From Microvelia longipes (lineage: Eukaryota > Arthropoda > Insecta > Hemiptera > Veliidae), in NCBI GenBank assembly GCA_018340805.1, contig JACMZG010000008.1, positions 76,160,416-76,224,415 of the forward strand: a stretch of 64,000 bases of DNA. Reading direction: 5' to 3'. Numbering within the stretch: the stretch's first letter is position 1; each line of letters begins with the position of its first letter. The translations under genes and the position numbers were made by a program. The notes below the pieces were generated by a model, which was not told the DNA's origin, did not search any database, and saw nothing but the letters and a program-made list of their open reading frames with translations. This document shows positions 35,803 to 46,200 of this stretch, piece after piece.

Positions 35803-36145
35803 TACTTTTCTTAATTTATACCGTAGGAAAGTATTATATTTGCAAAAAAACCGGATTGTCAACGGAATTATCCGTTTCAGGTTTTTTTAAGACCTCCTAA
35901 ATGGTTTTCACAAAAATGTCTATCAGTATGTGTGTACCTGATATCATCGTTGCTCCCAGTGTATTATAATAGAGTGTTGAGCTTAGTACAAAAAGTCATT
36001 AGTGTAATTATGCTATCCGAAAAATATTTTTTATATCGTCCTTAACCCGCAATATTCTCAACAAAAATTTCGAAAATACATAAAACTCGGAAAAATGTTT
36101 TAAGCGGGTAGAAATTTGGCACACATGTAATCATACATAACACAA
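35803..36145 (+). repeat. Family A repeat, 5' half
   Basis: ACTTTTCTTAATTTATACCG, ATTATCCGTTTCAGG, GACCTCCTAAATGGTTTTCA, GAAATTTGGCACACATGTAA. Truncated before the 5S segment. Confidence 0.8.
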
Positions 36146-36289
36146 ATATATTAATAAACGTCTAGAAACAATTATCTCGTACGAACATAAACCTTTTATC
36201 GTTTTAATCTTGTACGTTAAATCAATATTTCTTTTTTTTACATATTTTGTGTACTTGCTTCTTTTATTCTTAGTTGCTATGTGTCACTT

Positions 36290-36475
36290 AATTCTTTGTT
36301 CCTATTATATTCTTCAGACTGTCCCTACACTCAGATCTAATGATCTTGTGATTGTTGATAAATTATTATGAGTATCAAAAATGTTTATACATTTGTATTT
36401 TTTTGTAAATTTTGTAATAATAAAATAATTTTGTATCAATAAATAAAGGAATTGTTGTAATTGAAATTGAAATTA
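36290..36475 (+). mobile_element. Possible LINE 3' tail
   Basis: An AT-rich untranslated-like stretch has AATAAA signals near 36420-36450 and ends TTGTAATTGAAATTGAAATT, the short-repeat tail style of non-LTR elements. No coding remains, so the assignment is tentative. Confidence 0.4.
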
Positions 36476-36982
36476 AAATAAAAATGCATACATGCATATA
36501 TACATTCCCGATGTGAGTCAAAAAAATCCTCCCCCACCCCAACTTCCCACCATGACCCCATCATTTTCTTTGAAAATTCGCTAAAATTCATTTTATTTGT
36601 CATTTCTAATGATATATTTAAAAGAAACTTATAAAAAACTTAAGGACTTCCGTTTTATCATGAAGTTTTATTAGTTTTAGTTAATTTCATATTGGGCAGC
36701 TTGAAATTAAGCAATTAAGCAATTAAAATTACTTCAATGCATTACAAGCTCTAAATATCTGTAAACACTAGCTAGTCTTGTGACTGTGTTTTACCAAAAA
36801 AGTATTAAAAAACATCTTTGAAAGCATGTCTGTAATATACTGATCCGAAATCATTTTAATTCTTATATTATTTTAATATCAATCTATTTAATCAATTCTA
36901 TTTTTAATTAAAAATATCACGTAGCACGTTCTCGTCTTTTGACGATAACACTAATTGAACTTCAAGTACCTCTTTACAACGG
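36476..36982. other. AT-rich region upstream of the secreted-protein gene
   Basis: No other gene or repeat recognised. A 60-codon open frame on the minus strand (36904-37086) overlaps the promoter and first exon antisense. Confidence 0.5.
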
Positions 36983-36988
36983 TATAAA
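36983..36988 (+). promoter_or_regulatory. TATA box of the secreted-protein gene
   Basis: TATAAA within GGTATAAATTCG, 47 bases upstream of the ATG at 37030. Transcription would start at about 37012-37020, where TTCATA and ACAGTT offer initiator-like sites, giving a very short 5' leader of about 10-18 nt. Confidence 0.6.
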
Positions 36989-37029
36989 TTCGTTTCGAAT
37001 TCACTTTTAACTTCATAAACAGTTCTAAA

Positions 37030-39627
37030 ATGAAGATCTACTGTAATTTCATCTTGGGAGCTTTTGCCGTCGTAGGTTTTCTTCAAGTAAGTGAAATGCT
37101 ATTTTTGCAATTTCTTAGGTACTAACTATTTTAAGGTAATATTTTGAATGATCGAAAAGTATTTAATTTTATAATATAAGAGTTTGTAACTCAGTAATTT
37201 TAATTCATTAGTTAAGCATCCTAATAACTACTATCTCATTACAAACCGTTTCGCTGACAGTTTGAATTCGCCCGGCTTGTGAATCTCCGCTACTGAACTG
37301 TATTTTTTATCTTATTTAGTTAAATAAACATATAAATTTTATTTGCATTAAGTACAATTTTAAAGTACAATGGCAAATATGGCTCCGGTTTACACAAAAT
37401 AAATATTGTATACTTTTGCCAATAAAAAACTTGTTTAAAAAAAAGTGCAATGGCAATATGTCAATAATAACAATCAGATTTTACAATAATAATGTTTACA
37501 AAAAAATAATAATAATAATATGATAATAATATAAAATGTTAATTTATTATAAATACAAAATTAGATGCAAGATACACATGTTACAAAAAATAATTTTATA
37601 ATAGACCAACTATCAAACTCTTTAAGAGAAAAAAATAAACTTTAAGCCGCAAAAGCATGAGCTTGTGCGCGGCTTAAATGTTCATCAGTGTTACAAAAAC
37701 AATAAAAAATTGTTTTTAAATTTGTAAAGAATTTAAAATTAACAACCAAAGTAAATATCAGTAATTATCAACGCTAAGAAATTACAAAATAATAAAGCAA
37801 TTGTGCCAATTTATTCAAATTTAATTAATAAGAATCTATCAATTGAGTACAAGAGATTATCGTACAGACATTTTTTAATTTTTTTAGAAAACGGTTCCTT
37901 ATTTAAAGCAGTTATCGAGTCAGATCTGATTGAATAGTTTTAGTCCTTAGTCCTATTAATCTAAGATTGATCATTTACTACGATTTTATAAAAGTCTAAG
38001 GCCCGTATTCAAAGACATTTTCCTAACATTCTCCTTGTTCCTTAAGGAGAATGTTAGGAAATGTTAGGAAAATGTCTTTGAATACGGGCCTAGTCTTCGT
38101 TGCTGTTTCAAGTCATTATAACACCTAAATCGTCTGTAAAGCGAAAAGAGAAAATTCCCTTACGGTTTACCACATCTGTCATTGATAAAAATTAAAAACA
38201 AAAGTGCACAATATTGAACCTTGTCTGTCCCCATGTAAAATTCATAATGCAAAAATTTACATTATAAAATCTTCATCATGACACAGTCGAAGGCTTTTGA
38301 AAAATCAAAAAAATTAAATACAACTTTGATGAACAAATTATAATTTTCTAAAAATATATTGATAAATTTGTATACAGTCCATTGCCGTGCTAGTTTTGGA
38401 CCTATATCCTTATTGGTGGATGTAAAATAAATTATTGCTTTCAAAGTATTTACCATTCTGTTCTTAGCACATATCTCAATTACTTTCGCGATGCAAGATA
38501 TTTAAGAGATGGGCCTGTAGTTAGCATATTCAGATTTAGAGCCTTTCTTATGAATAGGCACCACTCTCGCTATTTTCAATACATCCGGGAATTCGCCTCT
38601 TTTAAGAGATTCATTATTAATATGAGTTAATGGTTCGCATAGAGAATGACCTACTTGCTTTAAAATCCATGATTATGTTACACAAATTGCTTATATACAT
38701 GATAATATTGATACCATATATCATGATTATATGATACCATTAACCGTCACTAATAGTAAGTATAAATATGGCTAATCTCTTCCTGGGATAAAAAGACTGC
38801 TGAGAATAAAAATGATTTTTTATGTCTGAGGACAAGCGAAGCAAGTTCTAGGTGGTGAGAATGATCGTAGCGAATCGGTTATGGCAAGAAAAAGTTCCGA
38901 GGTACCCTCTACTTAAATTTTTTTTATTTTGTCAAAATATATAGAGAAGCTTAGTTGCATAATCTACATCAAATTTTATTTGTTTGTAATTTATATTCCT
39001 AATTTAAAATTTTATCTTTTTTAGTTATGCGAAGGAATTGACGATTCATCAGCTGAAGCTATTTTAAAGCAAAGGATTGAGCAGATTGAACAAACTTACA
39101 ATAAGATACATCAGACTAAGAAAGACACTATCAATCAAGTGAGAGGCAAATATCAATCTGAAATCAATCAAGCCAAACAAAATATCGATGACACCGTAAA
39201 TAGAGGAATTTTTATCCTTCAATCTCAGCCAATCGCACATGAATGTAAAAATAAAATGAAGGATCAACTAGAAAATTTAAGATTGGCACATTGGTCAAAT
39301 TTTTCAACGTGCTACAAAAATTCCATGTCAAACCAAGCTTACGAAACGTTAGAGGATGCTGAGATGATAGTCGGAGCTCCAATCGCTTCAGTGGTCGGAG
39401 CCAATATGTTGTTTTACAATTGTATGGGATCAGGAAATTTCTTTTATTGTCTAGCGGAAGCAACAGGAATGCTTCTTGAAGGGTTATTATCTGAAGTTTA
39501 TGTTGTTGTGAAATTAGTTTATGATGCCGCCAAGTTAATTGTCGATATTGGTGCCGATGTAGTAATTTGTGCTAGAAGTCATGAATTGACTAACAATGTT
39601 AACTTAATTGTAAATAAAGCTTGTTAG
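37030..39627 (+). CDS. Secreted protein, 219 aa, coiled coil plus six cysteines (two exons)
   Basis: Exon 1 (37030-37086) encodes MKIYCNFILGAFAVVGFLQ and ends at a GTAAGT donor. Exon 2 (39025-39627) follows a pyrimidine-rich TTTTTTAG acceptor in phase 0 and ends TAG; the frame is closed just upstream by that TAG. Residues 1-23 form a signal peptide, with cleavage likely after Cys-Glu-Gly (21-23). Residues about 32-78 are Glu/Lys/Gln-rich with heptad-like Ile/Leu spacing, so probably coiled coil. Cysteines at 93, 115, 152, 161, 201 and 219 could pair as three disulfides; the last is the C-terminal residue. Asn111-Phe-Ser is a possible N-glycosylation site. A hydrophobic stretch (about 133-150) and an amphipathic stretch (168-200) follow. 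The layout recalls small insect secreted families but I recognise no specific one. The extracellular location is inferred. The intron holds repeats and an antisense reverse-transcriptase remnant. Confidence 0.85.
37497..37690 (-). mobile_element. LINE 3' end (minus), in the intron
   Basis: Read on the minus strand: a stem TTTAAGCCGC..GCGGCTTAAA (37643-37680), an AT-rich trailer with AATAAA, then a (TTA)n-like tail at 37500-37545. It lies on the 3' side of the reverse-transcriptase remnant at 38150-38660 in the same orientation, so both may come from one insertion. Confidence 0.45.
38000..38090. mobile_element. Palindromic MITE with GGCCCGTATTCAAAGACATT ends
   Basis: GGCCCGTATTCAAAGACATT then TTCCTAACATTCTCCTT is followed after four bases by its inverse, which carries one extra ATGTTAGGAA unit. 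About 37-bp arms, 91 bp in total. The flanking GTCTAA / TAGTC extends the symmetry. Confidence 0.85.
38150..38660 (-). pseudogene. LINE reverse-transcriptase remnant, antisense in the intron
   Basis: On the minus strand, conceptual translation gives VLKIARVVPIHKKGSKSEYA then NYRPIS (about 38580-38500), an ICAKNRMVNTLKA block, FFDFSKAFDCV (about 38310-38278; motif A, with the catalytic Asp) and GDRQGSIL (38229-38206; motif B, usually PQGS) followed in another frame by ALLFLIFIND. These are consecutive motifs of a non-LTR (Jockey/CR1/R1 type) reverse transcriptase. A stop directly after NYRPIS and frameshifts show it is dead. The YADD box is missing. Confidence 0.9.
38820..38930 (+). repeat. 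Family A repeat, 3' end only
   Basis: TATGTCTGAGGACAAGCGAA, GAATGATCGTAGCGAATCGG, TTCCGAGGTACCCTCTAC and a T-run. It lies about 95 bases before the splice acceptor of exon 2. Confidence 0.75.
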
Positions 39628-39636
39628 ATCTAAGTA

Positions 39637-39642
39637 ATTAAA
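39637..39642 (+). terminator. Candidate polyadenylation signal
   Basis: ATTAAA, overlapping AAATAA, 10 bases after the stop codon of the secreted-protein gene. It would give a very short 3' untranslated region; a later site may be used. Confidence 0.4.
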
Positions 39643-39788
39643 TAATCAGTTTATTTGAATTGTTCAAACAACTGTTTTTATAATCACCCTATATGTCTTT
39701 AGATTATATTGAAACCATGAAGGTCTGGGGATCGTACGCGAGCTGTCATTCAAAAGAGACGGAATTAGATAAACAACAAGAAACCCTC

Positions 39789-39845
39789 GGTCTCTCGGCC
39801 ACTCTGCTGCGTCTGTGCGAAGGGGGCGCTTCGCGGCCACATAGT
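39789..39845 (-). repeat. Family B GC-rich island
   Basis: GGTCTCTCGGCCACTCTGCT, GCGTCTGTGCGAAGGGGGCG, CTTCGCGGCCACATAGT. Confidence 0.7.
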
Positions 39846-39959
39846 ATCAAGTTTCGTTTTGGTCCAAGAATGCATTATTTATCGTGTCCCATTGAAACGT
39901 CTAGGAAATCTCGTAAATGCACACACACACATACACATAAATGTAAATATGTGTGCATA

Positions 39960-39967
<8 letters not shown>

Positions 39968-39999
<32 letters not shown>
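39968..39999. repeat. Short (CA)n/(TA)n microsatellites
   Basis: TA tract, with an ACACACAC tract just before it (39918-39935). Confidence 0.9.
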
Positions 40000-40001
<2 letters not shown>

Positions 40002-40189
40002 CCTACCGTTTGCGCCAAATAGTAGGGTCCGATTCAGCTGAAACAGATCTCAATCGATTTAGCTTGCCGCATCGACCTGAAAATGTAATACCTTGTTTTT
40101 AAGCTAGAGCTTGAGTTGATGAAATCATACATTTTTTAGAAACAATAGGTGACTAAGAAGTTGTGTATCTCTCGCCTATAATTATTTTT

Positions 40190-40927
40190 ACTTTTCCTAT
40201 TTATACCGTAGGACAAGAATATAGGACAAGAATTGTGTTTACAAAAAAATTCGAAACCGGGATGAAACTGGAATTGTTCTTTTCAAGTGTTTTAAAGGCC
40301 TCCTGAGTGGTTTTCGCAAAGTTGTCGGCCTAAATGTGTATGAGTGTGTCTGTTATCAGTGTAGTTCCAGTGTATTCATGCTAGAGAGTTGAAACTTCCT
40401 ACAAAAATCAGTCTACTGCTGTAGTTCTGCTATTCAGGAAATAATTTATTTATGACGACATTAAATTACAATAATTACTCAGCAAACATTTCGAAAAATC
40501 ATAAAACGGGGGAAAATTATGTGATCAGATTTAGATTTAGAACGCATGTAGCTATGTATAAGACCAACATATGTGCTAAGTTTCATCTCATTATCAGCAT
40601 TAATTTATATCACATGACTTTTAAAAAATGGGAAATGATCCAATTAGGTTTAAATTTGGTACAAATGTAAACCTTGACGTAATATATATGTACACTAAGT
40701 TTTGTTTTAATACAACAAGTATATCTATGATTTTTGTTGGATCATAAAAATTAAGTAGCATTGAGCGTGGTCAGTGCTGTATGGGTGACATTGACTATCT
40801 GAGGACGAGCGAAGCGAATCCAAAGACATCTTGCAGTATAAATTTGGCGAATTGTACATTCTGAGGATGAACGTAACGAATCCGATGTGTTGAGGAAAAG
40901 TTCCGAGGTACCCCGTACCCGATTTTT
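40190..40927 (+). repeat. Family A repeat, full length
   Basis: ACTTTTCCTATTTATACCGT to TACCCCGTACCCGATTTTTT. The 5S-like segment is at 40740-40785 (TTAAGTAGCATTGAGCGTGG, TCAGTGCTGTATGGGTGAC), modules GGACGAGCGAAGCGAATCC at 40803 and GGATGAACGTAACGAATCC at 40865. Confidence 0.9.
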
Positions 40928-41002
40928 TATTTATAAAAAAATATTTTATATCAATAAAATGATGTGTCTTCTATTATGATGTGTACCGGTATTACACTGT
41001 GC

Positions 41003-41072
41003 CCATGAAGCGGCCACAGGGAGGCAGCCAAGCCGCAAAACGTTGGGGCCGCGAAGCGGCTACGGACCGAAA
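41003..41072 (+). repeat. Family B GC-rich island
   Basis: CCATGAAGCGGCCACAGGGA then GGGGCCGCGAAGCGGCTACG. The second half contains a perfect GCCGC-GAA-GCGGC hairpin. The open frame that runs through it (40981-41352) is not supported as a gene. Confidence 0.75.
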
Positions 41073-41411
41073 GCCCTTATTTACACCATCGGTTGTTCAA
41101 AACTATACTCACTCTTGCATAATAAGTTCTGCACTACATTTTGGGCAACTATACAAAGCTCAGTTTATTCTAATCTTAAAAATGTTTTTGCGCATTAACT
41201 TTAAAAACTTTACCTTAAAATACATTTTTGAGCAAGGAAGCAAGTATTCCAAAGGAAATTCGCCCACCTTGCCAGAGCTAATTTGTAATTATAAACTTAT
41301 GTATAGTAATTATTTACTTTTTTGTACTCACATAAATAATCTTAAAAAATAAATGGAAAATTAAACCAGAACACCACCCTATTATCACGAGAAAAGCTCT
41401 ATCGATGGAAT
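41073..41411. other. Spacer with family F motif
   Basis: 41238-41280 reads ATTCCAAAGGAAATTCGCCC then ACCTTGCC, an inverted family F motif. Confidence 0.5.
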
Positions 41412-41612
41412 TTTGATGCATCGAAAAAGTAACCTGAACGCCTTTGATTAACAATATAATAAAATTAACAGTACAAAATTATAGAAACTTATGCAGCAAG
41501 GATGTTAATAATACAAAACAAACTAAAACAAAGTGCAAAAACCAGAAAACTAATAATGTGCTATAAACTTAACGCTCTCTTGAAGAAGGTTAGGTAAGGT
41601 TACACAGAGCCA
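41412..41612 (-). mobile_element. Family C MITE fragment, minus strand
   Basis: AAAAAGTAACCTGAACGCCT to AACGCTCTCTTGAAGAAGGT and GGTTACACAGAGCC. Diverged and lacking the TIRs. Confidence 0.6.
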
Positions 41613-41631
41613 GACCCGTAACCAAACATAG

Positions 41632-41905
41632 ACAGGAGCATAGCATATCTCAATTCGTTAAATGTCCTGAAACATCATTTTGGGGCTCTTAGGGACTCTG
41701 TGTTACCTCATAGAAACTCTTCCAAGAGTGAGTTAAGGTTATAATGAATCAATTGTTTTGGCTTCCTACACATTGTTTGTGTTTTTGATTTATTTTCAGC
41801 GTTCTACTATACAAGTCACTAGAAATTGTTTTCTGTTATTGATTATATTGATAATCAGGAGTTCAGGTTATTTTTTCGATGATTCAAAATATAACCAATT
41901 TATTT
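41632..41905 (+). mobile_element. Family C MITE, plus strand
   Basis: GGAGCATAGCATATCTCAAT, GGGGCTCTTAGGGACTCTGT, CCAAGAGTGAGTTAAGGTTA, AATTGTTTTGGCTTCCTACA. It lies head-to-head with the fragment at 41412. The right end runs into an (AT)n tract (41905-41955). Confidence 0.7.
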
Positions 41906-41955
41906 ATAATATATATATTATATTATATATATATATTATATATATATATATTCCT

Positions 41956-42859
41956 CCCCTCTGAAAGATGTTATCAGTGTAAGTCTATAAAGGTGTCTAA
42001 AACATCATCGCCCCCTCTTGAATTAGACCCCCCCCTATATAATTTCTGGCAGGATGCAGGCCTGCACAGAGCCGATAAAATTGTTTCATGCTTTTAATAT
42101 ATGAAGATAGAATAAGAGTATTACAAATACTTCGTTCACACGCGGGGTTTTGTACGGGGTTCAACCCCAACTGTTCAAACGAAAGGGGTTGATAACGAGG
42201 GTTCAACACCCACCTTTTTTAACCTATGAAAGCCCAAGCGTTACCTTTATCTTTGTCATAACCTCAACCTCAAAAATGTATTTCGAACTTCCAGTTTGAA
42301 CGGTTTTCATCTATAAGTTAATCCTGTTAAAAGGGTTTAAAATTAAATGATTACAATTAATTATTAAAGTAAGCTTAACAAATAAAACTTAAGGAAATAG
42401 ATCAAAAAATACCTACTTAAACTGACTCACCACTTCTATTCTGACGTTCGGCTAAGATTCTTTGAGATTTAATAACGAAAATCCTTAAATCAAACAAATA
42501 ATTACTTACAATTAATAAATAACTAATTAAACTAATAAACTTTAAAAAACGAACAATTTTTAAAACAAAACTAAACCCGAGTCTGAAATCATGAATTCTA
42601 GCAAAGTGGCGTGATAATTAAAAAAAATCAGTGTGACCAACTTCCTCATTGAAAATTTTACTAAATCTCGCCTTAACAATTCTAAAAAAAGATTTAAAAT
42701 ATTTTTTATTTTTTTTTTTTATTTTAAAGAGACGTTGTATGGTTAAGTATTGTACACTAAATCTAAACAACCGACAACTTCAATTGCTCAGTTCTGAAAC
42801 CGTCAACCTAAATATAACCTAAATATATTTAGGATTTATTAGACAATTTTTTTAATTTT
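41956..42859. other. Spacer, nothing recognised
   Basis: 42130-42215 has inverted GGGTTCAACCCC/GGGGTTGA words but no tRNA-like fold I can close. No gene. Confidence 0.4.
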
Positions 42860-42932
42860 AAAAAATCGGGTACACGGGGTACCTTGTTACGCTTAACGAG
42901 ACATTACTTCAGTCTTGCTTCGCTCGAACCTT
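42860..42932 (-). repeat. Family A repeat, 3' end only, minus strand
   Basis: AAAAATCGGGTACACGGGGT, ACCTTGTTACGC, AGTCTTGCTTCGCTCGAACC. Confidence 0.7.
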
Positions 42933-42944
42933 TATAGTTCTATG

Positions 42945-43240
42945 CATAGAGATATATTACTAGAGATATTATAACTATTGGTTGAATTCTGAAACATCGA
43001 AAAAATAACCTGACCACCTTCGACTATAAATAATCAAATGAACTGAACAAAATTACAGTGAATAATGCTGAAAATATAAATTAAAACACAATGCGCATGA
43101 AGCCGAAAAAAATTATTATAACCTTAACTTACTCTTAGAAGGGTTTCATTGAGGTTACACTGAGCCCTGAGAGCCCAAAATGATGTTTCAGGACTCTCAA
43201 TGAATTGAATAGGCTATGCCCTCTAGTATATATCACTATG
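42945..43240 (-). mobile_element. Family C MITE, intact, with target duplication
   Basis: Ends CATAGAGATATATTACTAGA and, inverted, CATAGTGATATATACTAGAG. It is flanked by GTTCTATG (42937-42944) and GTTCTATA (43241-43248), a 7/8 match. At 296 bp with no coding, it fits a hAT-type MITE. Confidence 0.85.
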
Positions 43241-43256
43241 GTTCTATACTCTATGG

Positions 43257-44367
43257 ACTCGGGTACCTCGGAACTTTTCCTCACCACATTAGATTCGCTA
43301 CGCACATTCTCTCTACTTCGGACTCGCTTCGTTTATCCTCTGAATATGCAAGTCATTAAATTTACACAACAACTCCTCGTCGGACTCGCTTAGCTCGTCC
43401 TCAGATTGTAAATACATCTCGTACTTTTCATTTTCAGCGGTCACCCATCCAGGCACTGAACACGCTCGATGCTGCCTAACTTTTATGATCCAACAAAAAT
43501 CATGGATATACTTGTCGTATAAAAACAAAACTTGGTGTACTTATTTATTACTAAAAGGTATACACTTGTACTGAATTTCAATTAAATAAGATTATATTTA
43601 ATTTTTTTTAAAAAACAACAAGTCATTTTATAAAAATTTAACTAATGCTGACAATCAAATGAGACTTGTATTACTATTATAACTAGTATTACTATGTTAG
43701 CTTCATGCGTGCCAAATTTTAACCCGATCAAAATATTTTTCCGTGTTATATGATTTATCAAAATTTGTGCTGAGTTATTAATGCAGTTTTTTGGCGTCAT
43801 AAAAACATTATTTTCTGGATTGCAACTACTAAACATATAATAGATTTTCGTAGTAAATTTCGACTCTCTAGCATAAATATAATGGGAGCTACGTTGATAA
43901 CAACACAAACACATACAGACAGACATAGAGATATATACTAGAGGGAGCATAGCCTATCTTAATACATTGAGAGGCCTGAAACATTTTTATTGGGGCTCTC
44001 AGGGGCTCTGTGTAACCTCATTGAAACCTCCTCCAAGAGGGAGTTAATGTTATAATTAATCAATTGTTTTGGGCTTCCCACAGATTGTGTTGTGATTTGT
44101 ATTTTAAACATTCTACTATATAATTCACTGTTTTTGTTCTGTTTATGTGATGATAATGATAATCGAATCTGGTCAGGTTACTTTTTCGATGTTTCAAAAT
44201 TCAACCAATAGAGCCCCTCTAGTAATATATCTCTATGCAGACAGACAACTTTGTGAAAACCACTTAGGAGGTCCTAAAAACACCCGAAACGGATAGTTAA
44301 GATAAAATCCCGGTTTCGGATTTATTTTCATACACGATACTTTCTTATATACCTACTGTATAAATGA
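43257..44367 (-). repeat. Family A repeat, minus strand, full length, interrupted by a MITE
   Basis: Reads in reverse from CTCGGGTACCTCGGAACTTT to GTATAAATGAGGAAAAGTAA. The 5S-like segment is on the minus strand at 43436-43490 (AGCGGTCACCCATCCAGGCA, CTGAACACGCTCGATGCTGC, CTAACTTTTATGATC). A family C element is inserted at 43924-44237; removing it restores the family sequence. Confidence 0.9.
43924..44237 (+). mobile_element. Family C MITE nested in family A
   Basis: 314 bp, ends CATAGAGATATATACTAGAG / inverse CATAGAGATATATTACTAGA. A perfect 8-bp duplication CAGACAGA flanks it (43916-43923 and 44238-44245). Excising the element and one duplication gives ACATACAGACAGACAACTTT, exactly the family A sequence. 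Confidence 0.92.
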
Positions 44368-44758
44368 GGAAAAGTAAAAAGTGAACTAATGTCTGGGGAT
44401 TATATTGAGTCGCTTCATTCGTCCTCAGCATGTCATGTATTTCCAAAGCTTAAAGTCATAATGAGCCAATACACTTAAGTGTAGTACTTACAGTGTTACT
44501 GTACCGACTATGAAGTATACACCTGAAAACTTTGCAAGAACCGGATTGATGAGCAACCATTCATAAGAATATTTGCCCGGTTTGCTGACCTCTCCGCTAA
44601 ATGTTTTAATGTCAAAAGTATGGTAAGAGCTTTATGCCGCCAGAGTGTGAGGTGAGGACTTCTCAGGGTTTTATCTACTACCATTTCCAAGCAGAAATCA
44701 TTAGCTCACTAAAACTGCGCGTTTTCTGTCGTCACAGAGACGGCTGTATAGTACTTAC
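44368..44758. other. Unrecognised region; open minus-strand frame
   Basis: A 60-codon frame (minus, 44508-44690, starting MEMVVDKTLRSPHLTLWRHK) has balanced composition and reads into a CAG/GTGTAT junction, but there is no matching acceptor and no recognised family. Confidence 0.3.
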
Positions 44759-44798
44759 CTGTCACTTGTGGCGCTAAATTGGCTGCTAAACTTTCCAT
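44759..44798 (-). CDS. Possible first coding exon, unassigned
   Basis: On the minus strand, AAAAATGG starts MESLAANLAPQVT and runs into ACAG followed by a strong GTAAGT donor (phase 1). The composition and donor suit a real N-terminal exon. No partner exon was found, and a 13-codon match is weak evidence. Confidence 0.25.
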
Positions 44799-45229
44799 TT
44801 TTATTTATTTATATAGACTAATACGACAACAGTATAATTGTTACAAATGGTAGAGTTATACAGTTTTAGTGTCATGATAAGGCATGTAAAAGAAACAATC
44901 CGGTGATCGCACTCAGGGCTGAATTCTCCAAAAAAACAAATTTCATTTAGATGCTGAACCTACGTAATATGTAATATGTAATATGTATTCCACTATGTAA
45001 TATGTATTCTTTGAAACATAAATATTATATGCTTTGTGACCCTGAATAAAGGCGAAATATCGTTTTGATGAAGTAGTTTGTTTGAAATTTTACTCCATCC
45101 CATCTAGTGTCCGAAAAATAATAAGCATTAAACAATGGAGACTTATATTAAAAATAATATTCTAAATTTGTTATTGTCACCTGATTCTAAGGTCTTTAAG
45201 GTTTATATATATTTTAGGACTTTTATATG
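44799..45229. other. AT-rich spacer, nothing recognised
   Basis: Contains a short GTAATATGTAATATGTATTC repeat near 44966-45010. No gene. Confidence 0.4.
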
Positions 45230-45940
45230 AAGGGCTTCATACGGAAGACTAGGGCAAAAAAGTATCCTAGCATTCTCCATCAGGGCCTTAAAGCACCATA
45301 AGAGGGCTCTATATTGTTTAAGCAATTAAAAATTATATGTTAAAAGTTAGATAATTATGGTTCATATCCATTATACCTAAACGTTTAAGAGTCCCAAAGG
45401 AAGACATGAGCTAATGATGACCCTTAACATACTCTTAGTCATGGCCTTAAAGCAGCAGAAAATGGCCTTAGAGATTGATGTTATTAAAGTAATTAAAATA
45501 TTCTTACTTTGCAACCTAAATCTAAATCTTTGTAGGCCCCTATTCTTTATATCTGAACCTTTAAATCCCATACCTAAAAATACCTAAAACTAGGCCCAAA
45601 ATGGGCCCTTAAAATACTTGATCTGGGCCCTAAAGCAGTACTAAAGGGCCCTAGAGATTAAACATGAAATAGTTTCTTTAAATTATTTAAATGAATAAAC
45701 TTAAGTTTTATTTATGTTTTACTTAAGTTTATTTTAATTTATTTAAATAAAATAATTTCATTAGGCTTTATTTTATAAAATTAAAATTAAATAAATTCAA
45801 TTAAGCTTGCTATAATCATTAATACCATTTTAGTTAAAATTAGAACCCTCTACTTAGGAAACAATATATGACCCTTTCCCTTTTGGGCCCCTTAAGAGGT
45901 AGGTTAGGGCCCTTTTAGGCCAAACCCTTCTTGGGCGTTT
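45230..45940. repeat. Diverged tandem repeats with GGGCCC palindromes
   Basis: Blocks such as GGGCCTTAAAGCACCATAAG, GGCCTTAAAGCAGCAGAAAA and GGGCCCTAAAGCAGTACTAA followed by GGGC..CT recur at about 45285, 45443 and 45626, and further GGGCCC words at 45590-45610 and 45880-45925. Spacing is 160-185 bp. Unrecognised. Confidence 0.5.
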
Positions 45941-45950
45941 TTGGCTCAGT

Positions 45951-46200
45951 CCACCAACGGCGAGGCCGAATCTAATCCCCCCTCCCCCCTAATACATTCA
46001 GCGAATTATCCAAAGACCACCAACACCCAAAAAAGGGTGACATCCAGAGAGAAGAGCCGGAGACTGCTGCCCCAGAGGATCCCATCGATTCACTCACGGT
46101 TTTATTCTGATAGCAGAAGAAACTCTGTCCTTGACGGTCGTTTTTCATTTCTTTTTAGGGGGCAAAAAATATTCTGTATGGAAGACTTAAAGCCTTCTTA
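45951..46200 (+). CDS. Possible coding exon, unrecognised
   Basis: After TTTTTGGCTCAG (acceptor-like), a frame stays open for about 83 codons at near 50% GC in AT-rich surroundings: STNGEAESNPPSPLIHSANY, later LLPQRIPSIHSRFYSDSRRN. Ser/Pro/Arg-rich, so disordered if real. There is no clear donor; a second acceptor-like TTTCTTTTTAG lies inside at about 46158. The opposite strand is also partly open. A transposon ORF1 or untranslated region is an alternative. Confidence 0.3.

Noticed and set aside
36904..37086. Sixty-codon antisense frame with protein-like composition over the secreted gene's first exon.
   Set aside because: It overlaps a signal-peptide exon with TATA box and splice donor on the other strand, has no splice or promoter support and is best explained as a shadow.
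39212..39463. Antisense 83-codon frame in exon 2.
   Set aside because: Shadow of the plus-strand coding sequence.
40981..41352. A 123-codon frame.
   Set aside because: Starts with GTG, runs through a family B island and an inverted family F motif; no coding evidence.
42130..42215. GGGTTCAACCCC words suggesting a tRNA or SINE.
   Set aside because: They are self-complementary G/C runs; no pol III box pair or closing stem found.
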